Below, piece after piece: positions 33,329 through 44,203 of a stretch of 64,000 bases of DNA. The stretch spans positions 49,111,916 through 49,175,915 of the forward strand of contig JALMGJ010000003.1 in the NCBI GenBank assembly GCA_023362775.1, in the 5' to 3' direction. The position numbers and the translations under genes were made by a program. How positions within the stretch are numbered: the first letter of the stretch is position 1; every line of letters begins with the position of its first letter. The notes under the pieces were generated by a model. The model saw only the letters and a program-made list of their open reading frames with translations, did no database searches and was not told the DNA's origin. The stretch is from Charina bottae. Lineage: Eukaryota > Chordata > Lepidosauria > Squamata > Charinaidae.

Positions 33329-35930
33329 TCATTCATTCAGTCGCTTCCTACTCTTCGTGACTTCATGGACCAGCCCAAGCCAGAGCTTCCTGTCGGCCGT
33401 CACCATCCCCAGCTCCCCCAAGGTCAAGTCCGTCACCTCCAGAATATCATCCATCCATCTTGCCCTTGGTCAGCCCCTCTTCCTTTTGCCTTCCACTTTC
33501 CCTAACATCAGCATCTTCTCCAGGGTATCCTGTCTTCTCATTATGTGGCCAAAGTACTTCAGTTTTGCTTTTAATATCATTCCCTCAAGTGAGCAGTCTG
33601 GCTTTATTTCCTGGAGTACGGACTGGTTTGATCTTCTTGCAGTCCAAAGCACTCTCAGAATTTTCCTCCAACACCACAGTTCAAAAGCATCTATCTTCCT
33701 TCGCTCAGCCTTCCTTATGGTCCAGCTCTCGCAGCCATACATTACTACTGGAAAAACCATAGCTTTAACTATACGGACCTTTGTCGGCAAGGTGATGTCT
33801 CTGCTTTTTAATATGCTGTCTAGGTTTGCCATAGCTTTCCTCCCAAGGAGCAAGCGTCTTTTAATTTCATGGCTGCAGTCACCGTCTGCGGTGATCTTGG
33901 AGCCCAAGAAAATAAAATCTGTCACTGCTTCCATTTCTTCCCCTTCTATTTGCCAGGAAGTGATGGGACCAGATGCCATGATCTGGGTTTTTTTAATGTT
34001 GAGTTTCAAGCCAGCTTTTGCACTCTCCTCTTTCACCCTCATCAAGAGGCTCTTTAGTTCCTCTTCACTTTCTGCCATTAGGGTGGTATCGTCTGCATAT
34101 CTGAGGTTGTTGATATTTCTCCCGGCAATCTTAACTCCGGCTTGTGATTCATCCAGCCCGGCCTTTCTCATGATGTACTCTGCATATAAGTTAAATAAGC
34201 AGGGTGATAATATACAGCCTTGTCGTACTCCTTTCCCAATTTTGAACCAGTCGGTTGTTCCATGTCCGGTTCTAACTGTTGCTTCTTGACCCGCATACAG
34301 GTTTCTCAGGAGACAGGTAAGGTGGTCTGGTACTCCCATCTTTTTAAGACTTTGCCAGTTTGTTGTGATCCACACAATCAAAGGCTTTAGCGTAGTCAAT
34401 GAAGCAGAAGTAGATGTTTTTCTGGAACTCTCTTGCTTTTTCCATGATCCAGCGAATGTTGGCAATCTGATCTCTAGTTCCTCTGCCTCTTCGAAACCCA
34501 GCTTGCACTTCTGGTAGTTCTCGGTTCACATACTGCTGAAGCCTAGCTTGTAGTATTTTGAGCATAACCTTGCTAGCATGTGAAATGAGCGCAATTGTAC
34601 GGTAGTTTGAGCATTCTTTGGCATTGCCTTTCTTTGGAATTGGAACGTAAACTGACCTTTTCCAATCCTGTGGCCACTGTTGAGTTTTCCAAATTTGTTG
34701 GCATATTGAGTGCAGCACTTTAACAGTATCATCTTTTAGGATTTTAAATAGCTCAGCTGGGATACTGTCTTCTCCGCTAGCTTTGTTGTTAGTAATGCTT
34801 CCTAAGGCCCACTTGACTTCACTCTCTAGGACAGAACTTTCCAAACTGTGTGTCGCGACACAAAAGTGTGTCGCCACACACAGCGTGGTGTGTCGCCACA
34901 CCACCTGGAAGCGGCGGTGCGCACATGCACGGCGGCCACCATGCACGCCACACCCCCCCGTGCCGCCGCACACACCCCCGCGCCGTCGCCGTGCATGCGC
35001 GTGTCGCCGCCGCCGCCGCTGGGTGTGTCGCCAGCGGCGGCACTTTGGAAAGCCCTGCTCTAGGATGTCCGGCTCAAGCTCAGTGACCACACCATCGTAT
35101 TTATCAGGGATATTAAGATCTTTCTTGTATAGTTCTTCTGTGTATTCTTGCCACCTCTTCTTAATCTCTTCTGCTTCTGTTAGGTCCCTGCCTTTTTTGT
35201 CCTTTATCATGCCCATCTTTGCACAAAACGTTCCCTTGATATCTCCGATTTTCTTGAAGAGATCTCTAGTATTACCCATTCTATTGTTGTCCTCGATTTC
35301 TTTGCATTGTTCATTTAAGAAGGCCTTCTTATCTCTCCTTGCTATTCCCTGGAATTCTGCATTCAGTTGTTTATATCTTTCCCTTTCTCCCTTGCCTTTT
35401 GCTTCCCTTCTTTCCTCAGCTATTTGTAAAGCCTCATCAGTCAGCCACTTTGCTTTCTTGCATTTCTTTTTCTTTGGGATGGTTTTAGTTGCTGCCTCCT
35501 GTACAATGTTACGAACCTCCATCCATAGTTCTTCAGGCACTCTGTCTACCAGATCTAATCCTTTAAATCTATTCCTCACCTCCACTGTATATTCATAAGG
35601 GATATGATTTAGGTCATACCTGAGTGGTCTAGTGGTTTTCTCTACGTTCTTCAATTTAAGCCTAAATTTTGCGATAAGAAGCTCATGATCTGAGCCACAG
35701 TCAGCTCCAGGTCTTGTTTTTGCTGATTGTATAGAGCTTCTCCATCTTTGGCTGCAAAGTATATAATCAATCTGATTTCGGTATTGACCATCTGGTGATG
35801 TCCATGTGTAGAGTCGTCTCTTGTGTTGTTGGAAAAGAGTGTTTGCTATGACCAGCGTGTTCTCTTGACAAAACTCTATTAGCCTTTGCCCTGCTTCATT
35901 TTGTACTCCGAGGCCGAACTTGCCTGTTAT
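33329..35930 (-). pseudogene. BovB reverse transcriptase and C-terminal region
   Basis: It starts in the frame that completes the endonuclease (DYILCSQRW, SDHELLIAKF) and then a Lys/Glu-rich linker. After the hAT insertion come RT blocks: VYIPIPKKG-like and KECSNYRTIALIS (near 34.6 kb), FIDYAKAFDCVDH (34366-34405), GVRQGCILSP (near 34.2 kb), and the catalytic YADDTTLM (34078-34101). The C-terminal part has YGCESWTIRKAERRK and FGHIMRRQDTLEKMLML. Breaks: one frameshift after DHNKL (near 34365) and a TGA near 33473. The normal stop would be at 33329-33331. Without repair it makes no full protein. Confidence 0.92.
34824..35065. mobile_element. GC-rich hAT element (family 2), copy 2, inside BovB
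   Basis: Element 34832-35057 (226 bp), left end CAGAACTTTCCAAACTGTGT, right end CACTTTGGAAAGCCCTG. The TSD CTCTAGGA is at 34824-34831 and 35058-35065. It is CpG-rich with CGCC/GCCG triplets, and a cgacacac word is repeated in both arms. Same family as 18078-18342. It interrupts the BovB coding region but does not close the frame: element plus one TSD is 234 bp, exactly 78 codons. Confidence 0.93.
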
Positions 35931-36651
35931 TCCGGTTATTTTTTTGACTTCCTACTTTAGCATTCCAGTCCCCTATGATGAAAAGGACATCTTTTTTTGG
36001 TGTTAGTTCTAGAAGGTGTTGTAGGTCTTCATAGAACCGGTCAACTTCAGCTTCTTCGGCATCAGTGGTTGGGGCATAGACTTGGATCACTGTGATGTTG
36101 AATGGTTTGCCTTGGATTCGAACTGAAAGCATTCTGTCGTTTTTGAGGTTGTACCCCATTACTGCCTTTCCCATTCTTTTATTGACTATGAGAGCTACTC
36201 CATTTCTTCTAAGGGATTCTTGCCCACAGTAGTATATATAATGGTCTCCTGAATTAAATTCGCCCATTCCTATCCATTTTAGTTCGCTGATTCCCAAGAT
36301 GTCGATGTTCAATCTTGTCATCTCATGTTTGACCACATCCAGCTTACCTTGATTCATAGATCTTACATTCCAGGTTCCTATGCAATATTGTTCTTTACAG
36401 CATCGGACTTTCCTTCCACTTCCAGACACATCCACAACTGAGCGTCCTTTCGGCTTTGGCCCAGCCGCTTCACTCTTTCTGGAGCTACTCGGAATTGCCC
36501 TCCGCTCTTCCCCAGTAGCATTTTGGACACCTTCCGACCTGAGGGGCTCATCTTCCGGCGTCATATCTTTTAGCCTTTTGATACTGTCCATGGGTTTTCT
36601 TGGCAAGGATACTGGAGTGGTTTGCCATTCCCTCCTCCAGTTTTGGACCAC
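35896..36651 (-). pseudogene. BovB endonuclease domain
   Basis: 251 codons open. After a basic, Ser-rich leader (residues 1-85) comes the exonuclease-endonuclease-phosphatase fold that nicks target DNA for reverse transcription. Visible motifs are GTWNVRSM (92-99), ISELKW (121-126, with the metal-binding Glu), RRNGVALIV (149-157), VYAPTTD (191-197) and IGDWNAKVG (226-234). A frameshift at an A-run (gtcaaaaaaataacc) then moves the frame. The rest of the domain, including the SDH motif, continues in the next frame to about 35660. Start codon chosen: the ATG at 36651; an upstream start cannot be excluded. Confidence 0.9.
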
Positions 36652-36756
36652 GTTTTGTCAGAACTCTCCGTCATGACCTGTTGTTCTTGACCTGACTTCA
36701 TTGAGTTACGCAAGCCCCTTCACCACGACAAGGCAGTGATCCATGAAGGGGCTCAT

Positions 36757-37204
36757 TGTATATACCGCTCCCTTATAAGAGCTGTTGATTTATTCCCATT
36801 CTTGATGCTTTGCACAATAATGATCCACCTTTACTATATGCTGGAATCTTGCCAAACCAGATGAGTCCAATATATAATAATTCCATTTCAAGATAATCAG
36901 TCCCATACTGATTGATGGGAGTTCACAGAAGTTGATTTCTCTGCTTTTCCCTAGTACTTCCTAGAATGCCTTAAAAATGTTTCAGAGAGGGTCAGGGAAC
37001 TCTCCTGAATGAGGCGAACTATGATAGAAGGAGGCTGAAAGAACCCTCAGGTTAAGCAGAGACAGTCACAGTATGTGGAACTATCATTTAGAAAAAATGC
37101 CTCTTGGGGATCCAATTCTCTATCTTAAGCCCCCATGCTACAGCCCACAATTTCCAACCCTCTGGGTAGGATCTTATCCTATGTGTTGCAATAATCTTAT
37201 ATGT
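36757..37204. other. Unassigned sequence
   Basis: Nothing recognised. Confidence 0.45.
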
Positions 37205-37612
37205 GCAGCACATGCTCAATATTATTTTTTTTATATTTTAATATTAAAATAACTTTACATAATATTACATAACATAACATAAACTAACGTAACATAAAAC
37301 ATAACATAACATAACATAACATAACATAACATAACATAAAACATAACAACATAACATAACATAACATAACATAACATAACATAACATAACATAACATAAC
37401 ATAACATGTGTGACTTCTTACTTTCTCATCCAAAAATTATTTACGTATTTATAAACCAACTTTGCGACTTTCTTAATTACATTAAATTTCCAATTGAATT
37501 TTTTGTGTTTTTTCTATAAATTTGTAAAAAGGTTTCCAACAACAGTTAAACTCATCCACATTTTTATCATTTAGTTGATCAGTCAATTTAGCCATATTAT
37601 GCTCAATATTAT
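37205..37612 (-). mobile_element. L1-type 3' end with ATAAC microsatellite
   Basis: Minus-strand reading from 37612: MAKLTDQLNDKNVDEFN, then CWKPFYKFIEKTQK, the usual end of squamate L1 ORF2 (compare the copies at 2.0 and 54.1 kb). The 3' UTR is followed by a long (CATAA)n array at 37262-37407, apparently grown from the A-rich tail. Confidence 0.7.
37262..37407 (+). repeat. CATAA pentanucleotide array
   Basis: About 28 units with a few variants (CATAAA, AACTAACGT). Confidence 0.97.
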
Positions 37613-37963
37613 TTTTGACCAGATCCAATGATCAGTTCAGCCTATGTGGTCAATGCAGCATTTAGAAGTGCATAGAATACTAGGGTTGTGCAGATCACTG
37701 AAAGGGTACTGCTGAAGCTGAAGCTGCTTCCTGAAATAACGTATCTCTCTCCTGCTTATAAGAGCCAAGCAAAGCAGCCATGATGTATTTTGCCTAGTCA
37801 AGAGCCAGAAGTAGCTTCTGCAAATGCTTGGTCAAGATTGCAAATGCCAGGTTGAGGTGGCACAAAGTACTTTACAAAAGAGAACAAAAAGAATTTTGAT
37901 GCCTGGAGTGAAGCTCTTTGTCAAAGCAATCCAAGCCAGTTTGTACAGCCTTAATAAATGTGC
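37613..37963. other. Unassigned sequence
   Basis: Nothing recognised. Confidence 0.45.
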
Positions 37964-37964
37964 A

Positions 37965-38022
37965 GAGAGCCAGTTTGGTGTAGTGGTTAAGGCACCAGGC
38001 TAGAAACTGGCAGATAAGGACA
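37965..38022 (+). mobile_element. Sauria-type SINE, tRNA head only
   Basis: gagagccagtttggtgtagt and ggttaaggcaccaggctaga are the tRNA-derived head, with an A-box-like TGGTGTAGTGG (37977-37987). The body is lost; a CA array starts immediately after. Confidence 0.85.
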
Positions 38023-38023
38023 A

Positions 38024-38062
<39 letters not shown>
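38024..38062. repeat. CA microsatellite
   Basis: About 19 CA units directly after the SINE head. Confidence 0.97.
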
Positions 38063-38063
<1 letters not shown>

Positions 38064-38955
38064 CTACAGTTGAGTGTGGCAGTGAAAGAGTTAAGGGCAT
38101 GATAGTTAGGGGAAAAACCTCTGTAGTTCCTCCCTTCCCTTGGTGTCCTAAGCAAGTGCTTTTTCTGCTTAATGTTAATCCAGGGCTGGCCAAGACGGAC
38201 TGAGCAAAGCACAGCATGATGCTATTTCAGCTCAATCTGCAACAAGGCCTTGGAGGGGCCTCTTGAGCTTCTCTCATGCAACTTCCCCCAGTAACCTGCC
38301 TGGAAAATTGGCTTTACAAAAATGTTTTTAATCACTCCAAAATGAAATGAAGCCCAGGCTTTACTCATCTGTTTAGGTTGCTCATTACTTAGGGGGTTAT
38401 TCCATTTCAAAATCATGCACTGTTCACTCACGATGTTAAAGTCACAACCATCAAAGACTGTTACTTATATGGGAAGCCCTTTACCAACTGTTTCCCGTTT
38501 TTCAAAGCAGACGTCTGCTAGAAGATACTCTCTCTCCAGTTACCAAAAGGAACTAACACACAGGGAAAAGTGAGCTGTGCTTAATCTTTATTTTACTTTC
38601 AGCCTAATGTTGTCAGTATGTTGTCATATTTCAGTTTCTCCAAATGCTTGTGAAATATTCTGGGTAACTGAGGCTGACAGGGGAAAAAAAATGGTAATAT
38701 TCAGCACAGAACCCCCAAAAGAAAGACTTTAATGCTGTTGAAATGCTCCATTTGTATTTCATGGTATCTAGATAGGCCCTGTAATCATCCACAAATGTAT
38801 AGCTGAAAAATAACTCGTGAAACAAGCTGGTTTTAACCTGGGCATGTAGGTTTGTTCGTTTGTTTAGCATATTTCTAGGCTGCCACAATAAAAAATGGTG
38901 GCTCATGTAGACGTTGCTCAGGGTCAGTCTTAATGCCTGCATGTCTCATATAATG
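38063..38955. other. Unassigned sequence
   Basis: No gene or repeat was recognised. A 103-codon minus frame (38631-38942) has no familiar domain. Confidence 0.45.
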
Positions 38956-39174
38956 TGATAGTTCAGGGTTTCTCAACCAGGGTTCCATGGAACCCCAGGA
39001 TTCCACGAAAGGTCACTAGGGGTTCCCTGGGAGATCACAATTTATTTAAAAAATTGTTTCAATTTTGGGCAACTTCACATTAAAGAGGTAAGTTTCATTC
39101 TTTATGTTTAGTTTAGGAACACCGTTAATGCATGTATATACAGGTCTACCCGTGAAACGAAGATAATCATTTAA

Positions 39175-39599
39175 AATGTATGGCTGTGAGAGTTGGACCA
39201 TAAGGAAGGCTGAGCGCCGAAGAATTGATGCTTTCGAACTGTGGTGCTGGAGAAGACTCTTGAGAGTCCCTTGGACTGCAAGGAGGTCAAACCAGTCAAT
39301 CCTAAAGGAAATCAACCCTGACTGCTCATTGGAAGGACAGATACTGAAGCTGAAGCTCAAATACTTTGGCCACCTAATGCGAAGAGAGGACTCACTGGAA
39401 AAGACCCTGATGCTGAGAAAGACTGAAGGCAAAAGGAGAAGCGGACGGCAGAGGATGAGATGGTTAGATAGCATCACCGATGTAATGAACATGAATTTGA
39501 GTAAACTCCGAGAGACGGTGGAGGACAGGAAGGCCTGGCGTGCTATGGTCCATGAGGTCACGAATAGTCGGACACGACTAAACGACTGAACAACAACAA
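39175..39599 (+). pseudogene. BovB 3' end, ORF C-terminus open
   Basis: 39176-39589 is an uninterrupted 137-codon frame. It starts at MYGCESWTIRKAERRRIDAF and continues through SNQSILKEINPDCSLEG, FGHLMRREDSLEKTLMLRK and RQRMRWLDSITDVMNM, ending NSRTRLND and a stop. It is the C-terminal quarter of BovB ORF2 and lacks the RT motifs. Sequence details (RMRWLDSITD) differ from the other BovB copies here (PRARWMDDILE), so it belongs to another BovB subfamily. The tail is gaacaacaacaa. It is 5'-truncated inside the hAT element. Confidence 0.9.
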
Positions 39600-39849
39600 A
39601 GTCCTCAGGTTATGATGGCAATTGGGATCGGGATTGCTGTCGCTAAGCGATGCGGTTGTAAAATGTGATGTCACATGACCTCATCGCTTAGCAACATTCC
39701 CAGCATTCCTGGTTGCCATCATAACTCCAAGACGTGTGGGTCATCGTTAAGTGGGAAGCAGCGGGAGTCCCGGGTAGGGAGCGCAGGGGTGCCATGGAGG
39801 GGTGTGGGAGGCCAGAGGAGGGCATGACTAAACGACTGAACAACAACAA
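39574..39849. repeat. Palindromic insert between 26-bp direct repeats
   Basis: The BovB tail end (39574-39599; gactaaacgactgaacaaca within it) recurs at 39824-39849 with one difference. Between them, GTTATGATGGCAA (39609-39621) pairs with 39713-39725, and cgctaagcgatg faces catcgcttag. The remainder (39726-39823) is G-rich and unpaired. It resembles squamate 'cgacttacgacggcaat' palindromes. Class uncertain. Confidence 0.6.
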
Positions 39850-39958
39850 CAAACGTCTGGCCTATATCTGAGCCTGAATGTGCAGGGGTTCCCCCAGGCC
39901 TGAAAAATATTTCAAGGGTTCCTCCAGGGTCAAAAGGTTGAGAAAGGCTGTGGTAGTG

Positions 39959-41762
39959 CATGATGGTGGTAGTACAATGGAATCCAGCCGCTCCACCTGA
40001 AGTGCATGCCCCCTCGTACTGGGTCTTCTCCCCTACAGCTTTGAATTCATTTTTTAAAAGATCCTATCAATAGCATGTTTTCTGTACACGGCATTATCAC
40101 TAATATGTTATTCCTTTCTTTGTTTGCTTGACTTCATTAATAATTTTTTTGAAGTCCCGATTTATGTACATTATAACACTCATGGTACCTAGAATAATTT
40201 CAGTGTAAATACTATCTGATTAATGAGTTGGTAGGTCTGATTGTAAAATAATCTATTTTGCTTTTTGAACATTTCTGATGTATTCTGTGGTACATGTATA
40301 CAGTAGCATCTGTGATAGCATGAAACAAAAAGGGAAACATTGGAGAGAGAAAGAACAAAAACATGGGTCCAATGCCAGTAACAAAACCAAAATAAGAATG
40401 AGAAATAAAATCTGTTCCCAGAACTGGATTATACTCAGATTTTAGATATTTGCTTTTTTTTCCATTAGAAGTTACATTTTCTACTATTGCAATTTTTGCT
40501 TTAGACATTAGAGGATATAACCATTTTTATTTTCTAATTATAAGCTTACAACTTAGGTCTGTAGTTGGAATAGCCAGTGGAACCTAGCCCCCTAAATTCT
40601 CTATGCCCTCCAAAATCTTTTGTGTTTAAAAACTCAGTTAAATTGTCTTGATGTTATGTCCTCCCCACCCACCCACCCCTCTTTCCCCTGTCTTTGCAGG
40701 CTAGCTAGCTACTGGCCTGATTAGAGCATGTTGTATAATCTGATATATTTGTGTGGAGTCATACTATGTTTTCTCTGTGGGTGCTCAAAGGCAAAAATGA
40801 TCACTGGAGCCAAGAACACATTCCTTTGAACCTTCTGCTGGACCGCAACAATTCCATCTGAAGAACTTTCATGTCATCACTTCTTTTCACGTATCAGGCC
40901 GTACAACTTAGGATCTTCCAAACAGAACTTGGTCTGCTATCATGTCCCTCTAGGGGCTTCAAAACATCCAGCTTGATTTCTGAGTTATTAGTTCAGGGCA
41001 CCAGTCATGGCTTAGAAATATGGTTCCTATATACCATACATAGGAAAGAAAATGGAAATGACAGGAAAATAAATGTAAAATAAGTGTAAAATGGGTCACA
41101 CTTAATATTTGAACTAGCATATAGAAATTCCACAGTAAATAATAAAAAACCACGGCATGTCTGAATAGTGCCATTTATAGAACTGGGGGGACAGGTTGAC
41201 CATGAGAAAAAAGTAATAATAAAATCTGTATTAGAGTGGTATTTTATGAGTATGAACAACAACTACAATAACAATATAAGATTCGGCATTAACAATTGAA
41301 GAGGAGGTACACAACACTCTATATGCTTGGTGCCTCTAAGGAGCCTGAATTTTGGCACAGTGGAGAAAATATAATCATCTGTGGAGTGGAGATAGGGGTG
41401 TGTTAGGGGTGGAGAAAGCTAGTTGTTTATACAATGTTTGGGCCAACACTAAAACCTGCCTAGAAATTTGATAAACAACAATGAAGTACGATCCACTGAA
41501 TTCTTAATGCAAAGTTTTATAGTGTTTTTAATTACTGGAAGACACTCTAGGGCTTGGATAATCAAATAATTTACACCTAGATGCTTTGACAGCACTCTGG
41601 CCTTTGGCCTCGTGCCTAACACTACAATAACGTGTAAATCATTACAGGGTGATTCACACACTGTCATGTCTTATTGCTTAATTAATTTGTCTAAAATCAC
41701 TTTCCCTAGGAAGTCAAGGCGAATGGAATATGGATGTGTTTCTCTTACAAAAAGATCTACGT
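39959..41762. other. Unassigned sequence
   Basis: Nothing recognised beyond short CACC runs (40667-40679). Confidence 0.45.
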
Positions 41763-41763
41763 A

Positions 41764-42041
41764 TAACTCCTCTTTGTTGTTTATTCGTTCAGTTGCTTCT
41801 GACTCTTCGTGACTTCATAGACCAGCCCACGCCAGAGCTTCCTGTCGGCTGTCGCCACCCCCAGCTCCCCCACGGTCGAGTCCGTCACCTCCAGAATATC
41901 ATCCATCCATCTTGCCCTTGGTCGGCCCTTCTTCCTTTTGCCTTCCACTTTTCCTAGCATCAGCATCTTCTCCAGGGTATCCTGTCTTCTCATTATGTGG
42001 CGAAAGAACTTCAGTTTTGCCTTTAATATCATTAACTCCTC
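41764..42041 (-). mobile_element. BovB 3' end, 5'-truncated, with TSD
   Basis: Insert 41773-42032. The minus strand reads MILKAKLKFFRHIMRRQDTL, then GRPRARWMDDILEVTD and ends KSQKQLNE and stop, with a gttgtttattcgttcag tail (antisense). A 9-bp direct repeat, TAACTCCTC (41764-41772, 42033-42041), is the TSD. The frame is intact but contains only the last 83 codons. Confidence 0.92.
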
Positions 42042-42640
42042 ACACCCCCAATAATGTAAATGAAGAAATCTTGTTCCGGTCTTTTGTAATTAATTCAAAA
42101 ACAAAGGCGTCTCCTTTATCCAAAACTATCCAGATGTACAAGTATCATACAATGTCTTGCTTTCTCCAAGTTTTTGCTCACTTGGTGCTCTCCATATATG
42201 CTGGATCACAACTTCTTGGACTGCAAAGTATGCTAGTTATAGTATCACTACACTTGAGAAAAGCAGGCTGGAAGAGGATCCTTTATCATTCATATGAACA
42301 GTAACTATGATCATATTCATTACTTTTTTGGAGATACCAAATCATCTGTACCATAGTCAAATCATAATTAAATAATGTAATAGTCGAATCCTAATTATGT
42401 CATAATATTCAGCCTGTATCATAGATTTTTTGTAACTACGTTTCTTAACTGGTGAGTGTAGACAGCCAAATTATATGTCACTTTTATTTAGAGATGTAAG
42501 TGGAGTTTGCCTTGGAACTTCCTGAGAGAGAATTTGGGGGTTTACCCCAAGGAGATAGACAACAGAATGAACTATAGCAGAAACAAGGCCAGCAACCATT
42601 TAGAGTCACCTTTGAAAATCTATGAAATAGCCATGGCTCC
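42042..42640. other. Unassigned AT-rich sequence
   Basis: Nothing recognised. Confidence 0.45.
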
Positions 42641-42702
42641 TTCCCCCTTCCCTTCCCTTCCCTTCCCTTCCCTTCCCTTCCCTTCCCTTCCCTTCCCTTC
42701 CC
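42641..42702 (+). repeat. CCCTT pentanucleotide array
   Basis: About 12 units of TTCCC. The GKGRE-repeat frames on the minus strand are artefacts of it. Confidence 0.97.
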
Positions 42703-44146
42703 ATTTCTTGCAGATTCCCAGGAATGCATAGCAGTGTAGGCTTCTTGGCAGAGACTGTTTCCCCTTAGCAGCACTTTCTGGAATGACTATGCAGCCACAC
42801 AGCATCATATAACCATATTCAGGCAATGTTTGCTCATCTGTACTCATGACATTTGGCTTTCCAGTGAAATCTCCAGTGCTGGAGTGGGTGGGTGAGTTGA
42901 AATCTACATGTGAACTTATTGTCTGAAGAAGGATATAGTGATTCCAGGAAGTGCTACAAAATTAAACAACTTTTGTAAAGGTGACTAGAAATAAACCAAT
43001 AACTCTGGCCATCTCATGCATTTTCTAAAGTAAAACCACATCTTCCCTAATGGAACAATAAATATATTTCTGGATGGTTAATTTTTTTAAAAAAAATGCC
43101 ACTGAACAGTAAAATGGTCTGGATTCACATTGATGTGCATATCCCTAATGTGCAGTTAGTAATATTTTTAGGGCTCCCCCCCCTTCTAATGTTAATGCCA
43201 GCTAAAGAGGCCTCCAATGCTCACCCTGAGCATGAGGCCATGATACTGACAAAATTTGTCCTAGTTACAAGGCAATTAACCTTAGAAACATCTTTAGCTG
43301 CTACCAGTGGTAATTTTTTCCTAAAGCTAATTGATGTTGTGGGAAGCTTTGCTGAGATTTCAGTTGTGGGCTGCCATTCTGGTGAAAATCAGGAATGCAC
43401 CTGTTACATTTTTTAAAAACAATATCTGATTGCCAACCACATATTAAAAGCAAGAGCTGGATGTGTAACTTGCAGTTGTGTCCTCTCCGTGTTTACTCAG
43501 AAGTCAGGCCTGCCGTCTTCAGTGTGATCTACTTATGTTTGTAAGAATAGATGACCTTGAGACTCAGGTCATCTATTCTTCAATTTTCTGAATAATTTCT
43601 TTCCCTATGAAAGAGGCTGTTTTATACCTTCCCCTGGATGATTTTAAATTTCTTTGTAATTTCTTTGATGCTGTTTTTGAATGTATGATCTGAATATGAT
43701 GTGGTGAGGCTGTCTTTTGTGACCTCCATCTTCATCCTCTGCTTGCATTTTTTGATTTAAGAAAAAAAAATCCATTGGTGAAGTTTTCCCATTGAATTGT
43801 GATTTAAGAAGCTAGAGAGTTTGCAGAAGACTGGAGAGATGATTCTCCAGTACATAAAGACAAGGCAATTTCATATGCACACGTGATTTGAACATTTTTC
43901 TCAAATCATGGAACATTTTCCTCAAATCAGGGGAAAAAATTAAGTCTAAGTTATGTTCCATCAAATTTAATAAGCATGATTTAAAAAAAAAACTAAATAA
44001 TGTCTGGCTGGCACTAAGACTTGTAGGCCCATATTTACTTCCATTGAAAAGTGCAAAAGATTGAAGCCTTAATCCCCCCTCCTGGACTAGCTGAAGGTGA
44101 CTCTGTTTTATTTAGTTGCTTGCTTTATCAAAAGCAGCAGTGGGTC
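42703..44146. other. Unassigned sequence with one hairpin
   Basis: A perfect 15-bp stem (AAGAATAGATGACCT, 43543-43557, with 43566-43580; 8-nt loop) lies here. Otherwise nothing recognised. Confidence 0.5.
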
Positions 44147-44197
44147 TCTCTTGTCCTGTTCCGACTAAGACTGAAACGGAAGCGTTACTGAAATAAC

Positions 44198-44203
44198 TTT
44201 ATT
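44198..44203 (-). promoter_or_regulatory. Poly(A) signal AATAAA of the LTR
   Basis: AATAAA on the minus strand. It shares one base with the TAA stop of the open frame and lies about 46 bp from the LTR end. Confidence 0.65.

Larger units (their letters stand above)
33320..36752 (-). mobile_element. BovB (RTE-clade) LINE, nearly full length
   Basis: A 3.4-kb LINE read from 36752 to 33320: short 5' UTR, apurinic-type endonuclease, reverse transcriptase, C-terminal domain, and short 3' end (gttcattcattcag antisense). BovB is the RTE-clade LINE known for horizontal spread among squamates and ruminants and as partner of the Sauria SINE. The coding sequence is broken by two frameshifts (near 35935 in an A-run and near 34365), one stop (near 33473; CGA to TGA compared with the copy at 41.9 kb) and a hAT insertion (34832-35057). 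Reading frames are otherwise open, so decay is moderate. A possible TATACC TSD is too short to trust. Confidence 0.93.
38956..39958. mobile_element. hAT element carrying nested insertions
   Basis: Left end 38964 CAGGGTTTCTCAACCAGGGT and right end GGTTGAGAAAGGCTG (to 39950) are inverted. The flanks TGATAGTT (38956-38963) and TGGTAGTG (39951-39958) match at 6 of 8 positions, a worn TSD. Sub-terminal 'ggttccatggaacccc' and 'ggggttcccccaggcctgaa' are further inverted words. Most of its 987 bp is foreign: a BovB 3' end and a palindrome. Confidence 0.75.

Noticed and set aside
33237..34289. 350-codon plus-strand open frame
   Set aside because: It is the antisense shadow of the BovB reverse transcriptase, which has all motifs on the minus strand.
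34783..35598. 271-codon plus-strand open frame
   Set aside because: Antisense of BovB plus the hAT insertion; no independent coding signal.
37262..37407. CATAA array considered as a CRISPR-like or satellite array
   Set aside because: A simple pentanucleotide microsatellite without spacers, grown from an L1 3' region.
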